Assembly (NCBI GenBank): GCA_002684755.1
Contig: NYVS01000117.1
Location: forward strand, 1 to 11,828
Direction of reading: 5' to 3'
Length of the DNA stretch: 11,828 nucleotides
Source: Phycisphaerae bacterium
Lineage (GTDB): Bacteria; Planctomycetota; Phycisphaerae; Phycisphaerales; SM1A02
Shown: positions 7,825-11,828 of the stretch, in pieces
Numbering within the stretch: position 1 is the first letter of the stretch
Layout: every line of letters starts with the position of its first letter
Program-made: the position numbers and the translations under genes
The notes under the pieces: model-generated
The model's input: the letters and a program-made list of their open reading frames with translations, nothing else
What the model was told of the DNA's origin: nothing
The model's database searches: none

Positions 7825-7830
7825 TACAAT
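7825..7830 (+). promoter_or_regulatory. Candidate -10 box (TACAAT) for the DUF1844-sdhCA block
   Basis: GCCCCCTACAATGAATG holds a near-consensus -10 hexamer. A transcript beginning about seven bases downstream would start after the ATG at 7829, so it supports the later ATG at 7874. No good -35 is visible. Confidence 0.5.
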
Positions 7831-7873
7831 GAATGATTCAAACCACTCAGGCCCTCCAGCGGAGCACGCGGCC

Positions 7874-8338
7874 ATGTCCGACGAGACCCCCAAACTTCAC
7901 ATTGACAGCGACTGGAAGGCCGAGGCCCAGGCGGAGAAGGAACGACTCGCCGCCGAAGCCACCAAGAAGACGGAAGCCGCCGGCGGGGCCCCCGCCCCGG
8001 GCGAAATGCCCCCGGCTGATTTCAAGTCCCTCATGGGGCTGCTGGCCTCCCAGGCCATCATGGGCCTTGGCGCCTACACCGATCCGGATTCCGGCGGCGT
8101 GGTGGTCGACCTCCCGGGCGCCAAATTCGCCATCGACCTTCTCGGAGTTCTCGAGGAGAAGACGCAGGGCAACCTCAGCGATGAGGAGGCTTCGGAGATC
8201 AACAAGGTCGTCACCGAGCTCCGCTCGCGTTTCGTCCAGATCGCGCAGCTCGTCGCCCAGCAGGGGCAGCCCGGCGGTCAGATTCCCGGAGGCGACCCTG
8301 CATCGCCCCCGCCCGACCTGCGAATCCAAGAGCCCTGA
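7874..8338 (+). CDS. DUF1844 domain-containing protein
   Basis: A 154-residue soluble protein of a widespread bacterial family of unknown function. The first 45 residues are a charged helix (lysine/glutamate/alanine-rich) and a proline/alanine linker. The DUF1844 core spans about residues 49-122: FKSLMGLLASQAIMGLGAY, a dPxSGG turn, then AKFAIDLLGVLEEKTQGNLS, and finally an ELRSRFVQ helix. The C-terminal 25 residues are glycine/proline-rich and glutamine-rich. I chose ATG 7874 over the in-frame ATG 7829 because GGAG (7861-7864) lies nine bases before it and because 7829 overlaps the TACAAT promoter box. sdhC follows after 61 bp on the same strand. Co-transcription is likely, but a functional link with succinate dehydrogenase is only inference. 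Confidence 0.88.
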   Translation: MSDETPKLHIDSDWKAEAQAEKERLAAEATKKTEAAGGAPAPGEMPPADFKSLMGLLASQAIMGLGAYTDPDSGGVVVDLPGAKFAIDLLGVLEEKTQGNLSDEEASEINKVVTELRSRFVQIAQLVAQQGQPGGQIPGGDPASPPPDLRIQEP

Positions 8339-8399
8339 GTTCGAATCGCCTGATCCAGATGGGCCCCACAGAGCCCCCCGTCCCCCGAGGCAACGTCCC

Positions 8400-9185
8400 G
8401 TGACCAACGAGCACAGCTTCATCGACCGCCACTATCTCCTGCTCCGCAGGCTTCACTCGCTGTCGGGAATCTTCCCGATCGGCCTCTTCCTGATCCCCCA
8501 CCTCACGACGAACTCTTCGATCGTCTGGGGGCGGCTGGGCTCCGGAGGTGACGTCGCCGGCGGCGTCGAGACGTTCCAGCATGAAGTGGACTTCATCCAC
8601 TCCCTGCCGGCCCTCCTGCTGATCGAGGTCTTCGGGCTCTGGCTGCCTTTGGCCTTCCATGCGGTGCTCGGGGTGTATTTCGCCCGGACCGGCCGTTTCA
8701 ACACCAACCGATATGCCTACCAGTCCAACTGGCGATATTCCTGGCAGCGGATCACCGGCTACATCGCACTGGTCTTCATCTTCATGCACGTGGCTTCACT
8801 TCGTTGGGGATGGAGTTTCTGGGGATTGATGCCTCCATTCGATCCGGAGTACGCGGCCAGCTCCACCGCCATCCACTTCCAGGACGGCGCCTGGGGCTCC
8901 TTCGCGGCGGTCTTCTATCTGGTGTGTGTCCTTTCGATCGTCTTTCACTTCGCCAACGGCCTTTGGACCGCGGCGATCACCTGGGGTCTCACCATCAGCG
9001 CGAAGTCGCAGCAGAGATGGGGCTACGCCTGTGCCGGCATCGGCATGGGACTGGCGGCAGCCAGCGTGACCGCGATCCTCGGCTTCGCGACTCTCGACCC
9101 GGAGAAGGCGGAGATGGTCGAGAACGAAATGAAAATGAAGGAAACGCCGGTGATGGAATTGGAGATCGCCTACCAACCCGACTGA
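8400..9185 (+). CDS. sdhC: Succinate dehydrogenase cytochrome b558 subunit
   Basis: The membrane anchor of succinate:quinone oxidoreductase (complex II), 261 residues, of the Bacillus subtilis/Bacteroidetes type that carries two hemes b in five transmembrane helices. The frame contains RRLHSLSGIFPIGLFLIPHL at 16-35, FHAVLGVY at 86-93, QRITGYIALVFIFMH at 116-130 and FHFANGLWTAAITWGLT at 182-198, matching the B. subtilis pattern closely. His34, His87, His130 and His183 are the likely axial heme ligands by position. The start is GTG 8400, preceded by CGAGG (8386-8390) at good spacing. The frame stays open far upstream (to 7833), but that part is a shadow of the DUF1844 gene. The C-terminal 30 residues are a charged soluble tail rich in Glu, Met and Lys. 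sdhA follows after 123 bp. Confidence 0.93.
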   Translation: MTNEHSFIDRHYLLLRRLHSLSGIFPIGLFLIPHLTTNSSIVWGRLGSGGDVAGGVETFQHEVDFIHSLPALLLIEVFGLWLPLAFHAVLGVYFARTGRFNTNRYAYQSNWRYSWQRITGYIALVFIFMHVASLRWGWSFWGLMPPFDPEYAASSTAIHFQDGAWGSFAAVFYLVCVLSIVFHFANGLWTAAITWGLTISAKSQQRWGYACAGIGMGLAAASVTAILGFATLDPEKAEMVENEMKMKETPVMELEIAYQPD

Positions 9186-9213
9186 TTTCCGCCGCCCTCT
9201 TCGGGGGGCCCCG

Positions 9214-9219
9214 TACGAT
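9214..9219 (+). promoter_or_regulatory. Candidate -10 box (TACGAT) upstream of sdhA
   Basis: GCCCCGTACGATCTGG lies in the 123 bp gap between sdhC and sdhA and is like the TACAAT and TACAGT boxes at 7825 and 3682. There is no recognisable -35. It might give sdhA its own transcript, but read-through from sdhC is equally possible. Confidence 0.25.
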
Positions 9220-9308
9220 CTGGTCCAGACGGATACCGGCATCCATTCCAGCCCGGGCCACGAACACGAATCCGGTAGTTCAGTCCACGTCGAGTCTCGG
9301 AGTTTCCC

Positions 9309-11198
9309 GTGCAGCAAACCAATCGTCGAGTCATCGTGGTCGGAGGAGGCCTTGCCGGCCTCGCCGCCACCGTCAGGGTTGCCGAAAGCGGCATGCCCGT
9401 CGATCTCTTCTCCCTGGTCCCCGTGAAACGATCGCACTCCGTCTGCGCCCAGGGCGGTATCAACGCCTGCAACGAGGTCGCACGGCAGCAGGGGTACTCC
9501 GAGTACGAGCACTTCGACGAAACCGTCTACGGCGGCGACTTCCTCGCCCACCAGCCCCCGGTCTATGAAATGACGCATTGGGCACCGAGGATCATCGACC
9601 TCCTGGACCGGATGGGCGTGCCCTTCAATCGAACCAGCGAGGGACGCCGGGATCTGCGACTCTTCGGGGGCTCCCTGTTCAAGCGAACCCACTTCGCGGG
9701 CGCGACCACTGGCCAGCAGCTCTTGTACGCCCTCGACGAGCAGACTCGACGCTGGGAGCACGAAAAGCGGGTGACCAAGTACGAGCACTGGGAGTTCCTG
9801 CGTCCGATCGTGGAGGACGGAGGACGATGCGTCGGCATCGTCGCCCAGGACATGCGAACCATGCAGATCCGCTCGTTCCGCGCCGACGCCGTGGTGATGG
9901 CGACCGGTGGTTGCGGCCTGGTCTACGGCAAGAGCACCAACTCGGTGATCTGCACCGGCGCCGCGGCCAGCCGCTGCTACCGGGAGGGCGCGCTGTACGG
10001 AAACCCCGAGTTCGTCCAGGTCCACCCCACCGCGATTCCCGGCGCCGACAAGCTTCGGCTCATGTCCGAAAGCGCCCGTGGGGAAGGCGGCCGGGTCTGG
10101 GTCCCCCGCGCGGCGGGCGACGTCCGCGATCCCCGCGACATTCCCACCGAAGAGCGGTACTACTTCCTCGAGGAGAAGTACCCGGCGTACGGGAACATCG
10201 TTCCCCGCGACATCGCCACCCGCGAGATCTTCGACGTCTGCGTCAATCAGGGGCTTGGAGTGGCGGGTGAGAACCAGGTCTTCCTCGACCTCACCCATCT
10301 TGACCGTGAGTATCTGGAGCGAAAGCTCGGTGGCATCGTCGAGATCTACCGCAAGTTCGTGGGCGAGGACCCGGCCGAAGTCCCGATGCGGATCTTCCCC
10401 GGCGTCCACTACTCGATGGGCGGGCTCTGGACGACCTACACCCCGTCTTCCGACCTCCGAGGCATGGAGTCGGGCGCCCCGAACTCGATGATGACCAACA
10501 TCGAAGGGCTCTATGCCTTCGGCGAAGTGAACTACCAGTACCACGGTGCCAACCGGCTGGGTGCCAACGCCCTTCTCTCCTGCATCTTCGACGGCCTGTT
10601 CTGCGGCCTCGGCGTGGTGAACTACGTCTCAGGGCAACAGCAGTCGGTGAGCGAACTCGAGAGCTCGATCTACGACGCCGCTCGAGTCGCCGAGGAAGGG
10701 ATCGTGGAGAAACTCGTCGCATCCGACGGCACCGAGAATCCGTACCTGATCGGCCGGGAACTCGGCGATGAAATGACCGCCGCCTGCACGGTGGTCAAGA
10801 GTGAACCCCGACTGGAACAGGCCCGGGCCAAGCTCGCGGAACTCCACGAGCGGTATGCCAACATCCGACTGTCGGACACCGGCCTCTGGACGAACCAGAA
10901 TCTTTCCCACGCCAGATCGGTCGGAGACATGCTCCGCATCGGCGACGCGATGATCGAGGCGTCCTTCCTTCGGAAGGAATCCCGCGGCAGCCACTACCGG
11001 ACCGACTTCCCCACCCGGAACGACGAGGATTTCCTCCGCACCACCGTCGCCTCCCTCGATCGGGAGACCGGGCGGCCGAAGATCGCCTACGAAGAGGTCG
11101 AGGTCGGGCTGGTCACGCCCCGCGAGCGAAATTACACCACGACCCACGCGCCGGCCAAGGAAAAGACCACCAAGACGAAGGCCACGGTGGCGAGCTGA
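9309..11198 (+). CDS. sdhA: Succinate dehydrogenase flavoprotein subunit
   Basis: The catalytic FAD subunit of complex II, oxidising succinate to fumarate on the cytoplasmic face of the membrane (629 residues). The N-terminal dinucleotide-binding fold is VIVVGGGLAGLAA at 8-20. RSHSVCAQGGINA at 41-53 holds His43, the expected site of covalent FAD attachment. QVHPTAIPG (His239), SARGEGGRVW at 255-264, VPRD (Arg300) and HGANRLGANALLSC (412-425, Arg416) fit the substrate-binding and catalytic residues of the family. The capping-domain and C-terminal helical region are complete; the tail after YEEVEVGLVTPRERNY is a Lys/Thr-rich extension of about 20 residues. Start GTG 9309 is preceded by GGAG (9299-9302) six bases away. 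The sequence looks like the B-type SdhA that goes with a one-subunit cytochrome b558. The iron-sulfur subunit gene sdhB does not follow. Confidence 0.95.
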   Translation: MQQTNRRVIVVGGGLAGLAATVRVAESGMPVDLFSLVPVKRSHSVCAQGGINACNEVARQQGYSEYEHFDETVYGGDFLAHQPPVYEMTHWAPRIIDLLDRMGVPFNRTSEGRRDLRLFGGSLFKRTHFAGATTGQQLLYALDEQTRRWEHEKRVTKYEHWEFLRPIVEDGGRCVGIVAQDMRTMQIRSFRADAVVMATGGCGLVYGKSTNSVICTGAAASRCYREGALYGNPEFVQVHPTAIPGADKLRLMSESARGEGGRVWVPRAAGDVRDPRDIPTEERYYFLEEKYPAYGNIVPRDIATREIFDVCVNQGLGVAGENQVFLDLTHLDREYLERKLGGIVEIYRKFVGEDPAEVPMRIFPGVHYSMGGLWTTYTPSSDLRGMESGAPNSMMTNIEGLYAFGEVNYQYHGANRLGANALLSCIFDGLFCGLGVVNYVSGQQQSVSELESSIYDAARVAEEGIVEKLVASDGTENPYLIGRELGDEMTAACTVVKSEPRLEQARAKLAELHERYANIRLSDTGLWTNQNLSHARSVGDMLRIGDAMIEASFLRKESRGSHYRTDFPTRNDEDFLRTTVASLDRETGRPKIAYEEVEVGLVTPRERNYTTTHAPAKEKTTKTKATVAS

Positions 11199-11205
11199 CC
11201 GAGCG

Positions 11206-11251
11206 CGGCGTTCGGGATGTCAGGGCTCGCGTCGCGGCTGGCGGAACGCCG
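11206..11251. terminator. Weak inverted repeat between convergent sdhA and membrane-protein genes
   Basis: CGGCGTTC (11206-11213) and GAACGCCG (11244-11251) are perfect complements with a 30-base loop, in the 102 bp between two convergent stop codons. A smaller CGGT-CGAC-ACCG hairpin follows at 11258-11269. Neither has a T-run, so a terminator role is tentative. Confidence 0.22.
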
Positions 11252-11300
11252 AAGCGTCGGTCGACACCGTTCGCACCCGGTTCATCCCGCGGCGAGCGAA

Positions 11301-11828
11301 TCAGCTCTCGGCCCAGCGCATCTTCGCGTACAGCGTGAGAAACGCAAAGACCGCCTGGAGCGAGAAGACCCCGAACGCGGCAACCCGGAGCTGGCCGCGC
11401 CCGATCGTCCCGTACGCTGTTCTCCTCGAGTCCAGTGAGGCGAGACACCACCCGATCGCAAGCAGGATCGGTGGATCGAAGTACCGCTGGAAGGCGGACG
11501 AGTTCACGGTATAGGCGGCCAGGAAGGAGATCGCGAAACCGGTCACCAACCAGGCGGTCCGCGTCCGGCCCGACGCGACGAGCAGTCCGAAGAGGATTCC
11601 CGAGGTCGCCCCGCCCACAACGCTGCCCGCGACGATCAGGCTCGATCGCCCGAGGATCGTGGGCGTCCAACCGGCGAACAACCAGAGCCAACCGCCGTTT
11701 CGGCCGTATTCCTTGCCGGCCACCGATTCAAGCGACACCCCGGCCAGGAGCCCGACCACGAGGCCGATGAACATCGCGCGGCGGACCCGCCGGTCATGCC
11801 ACCAGAACGGCAGAAGCACGACCACCAG
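11301..11828 (-). CDS. Multi-pass membrane protein, C-terminal part (N-terminus beyond right edge)
   Basis: The visible 175 codons run open to the right edge, so the start is outside; the ATG at 11825 is probably internal. Four or five hydrophobic segments are visible: AMFIGLVVGLLAGV near the edge, SSLIVAGSVVGGATSGILFGLL, WLVTGFAISFLAAY, PPILLAIGWCLASL, and VAAFGVFSLQAVFAFLTLY before the end. The stretch NSSAFQRYFDPPIL between two helices recalls the C-terminal region of glycosyltransferase-39/PMT-like membrane proteins, in which an arginine-tyrosine-aspartate-proline motif is common, but I cannot confirm this without the N-terminal half. No catalytic motif lies in the visible part. It converges on sdhA and its transcript would come from the right. 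Confidence 0.7.
   Translation of the reverse strand: MVVVLLPFWWHDRRVRRAMFIGLVVGLLAGVSLESVAGKEYGRNGGWLWLFAGWTPTILGRSSLIVAGSVVGGATSGILFGLLVASGRTRTAWLVTGFAISFLAAYTVNSSAFQRYFDPPILLAIGWCLASLDSRRTAYGTIGRGQLRVAAFGVFSLQAVFAFLTLYAKMRWAES

Noticed and set aside
7833..8399. Upstream extension of the sdhC frame
   Set aside because: Arg/Pro-rich out-of-frame shadow of the DUF1844 gene; GTG 8400 has a ribosome-binding site and gives the normal cytochrome b558 N-terminus.
8796..10544. 582-codon minus-strand open frame antisense to sdhC/sdhA
   Set aside because: It lies opposite two confidently identified genes, has no family motif and reflects the codon bias of GC-rich coding DNA.
11192..11307. GAGCTGA/TCAGCTC inverted pair around the two convergent stops
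   Set aside because: Seven-base arms more than 100 bases apart in GC-rich DNA; best explained by similar final codons of the two genes.

Overview
The window is GC-rich bacterial DNA (roughly 60-65% G+C by eye), densely packed with protein-coding genes. I see no tRNA, rRNA, CRISPR array or mobile element. The gene content suggests a planctomycete-like bacterium, possibly of the Phycisphaerae. It includes a secreted squalene-cyclase-repeat protein with DUF4159-like C-terminal parts, a short DUF1844 protein, and a Bacillus/Bacteroidetes-type succinate dehydrogenase with a five-helix cytochrome b558. Upstream regions also carry TAC-type -10 boxes with little or no -35. This taxonomic reading is an inference from family distribution, not a search result.

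Layout. Positions 1-3581 (minus strand) hold a two-gene unit. A class I glutamine amidotransferase (2838-3581) is followed 22 bp later by a large MscK/KefA-type mechanosensitive channel (2815 down to 1), whose C-terminus lies beyond the left edge. A divergent control region (3582-3861) separates these from a plus-strand pair: a secreted squalene-cyclase-like repeat protein (3862-5985) and a YraN/UPF0102 nuclease-like protein (5982-6443) that overlaps it by four bases. These converge on a minus-strand SurA-like lipoprotein (6451-7758), with a small hairpin spanning both stop codons. A second divergent region (7759-7873) contains two opposed -10 boxes and an inverted repeat between them. From it runs a plus-strand block: DUF1844 protein (7874-8338), succinate dehydrogenase cytochrome b558 subunit sdhC (8400-9185) and flavoprotein subunit sdhA (9309-11198). 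The window closes with the C-terminal part of a minus-strand membrane protein (11301-11828), which converges on sdhA.

How the genes work together. SdhC anchors SdhA to the inner membrane and passes electrons from succinate to quinone, linking the TCA cycle to respiration. The iron-sulfur subunit SdhB is required but does not follow sdhA here. The MscK-like channel and SurA-like lipoprotein point to cell-envelope roles (osmotic release; periplasmic folding). The amidotransferase, squalene-cyclase-like protein, YraN and DUF1844 proteins have no firm assigned pathway from this context.

Overall this looks like an ordinary chromosomal housekeeping region. I did not find convincing evidence of a new defence, mobile or biosynthetic system. 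The points most worth a second look are the missing sdhB, the two DUF4159-like halves in the repeat protein, the apparently leaderless minus-strand genes, and the dyad between the divergent promoters at 7768-7830.
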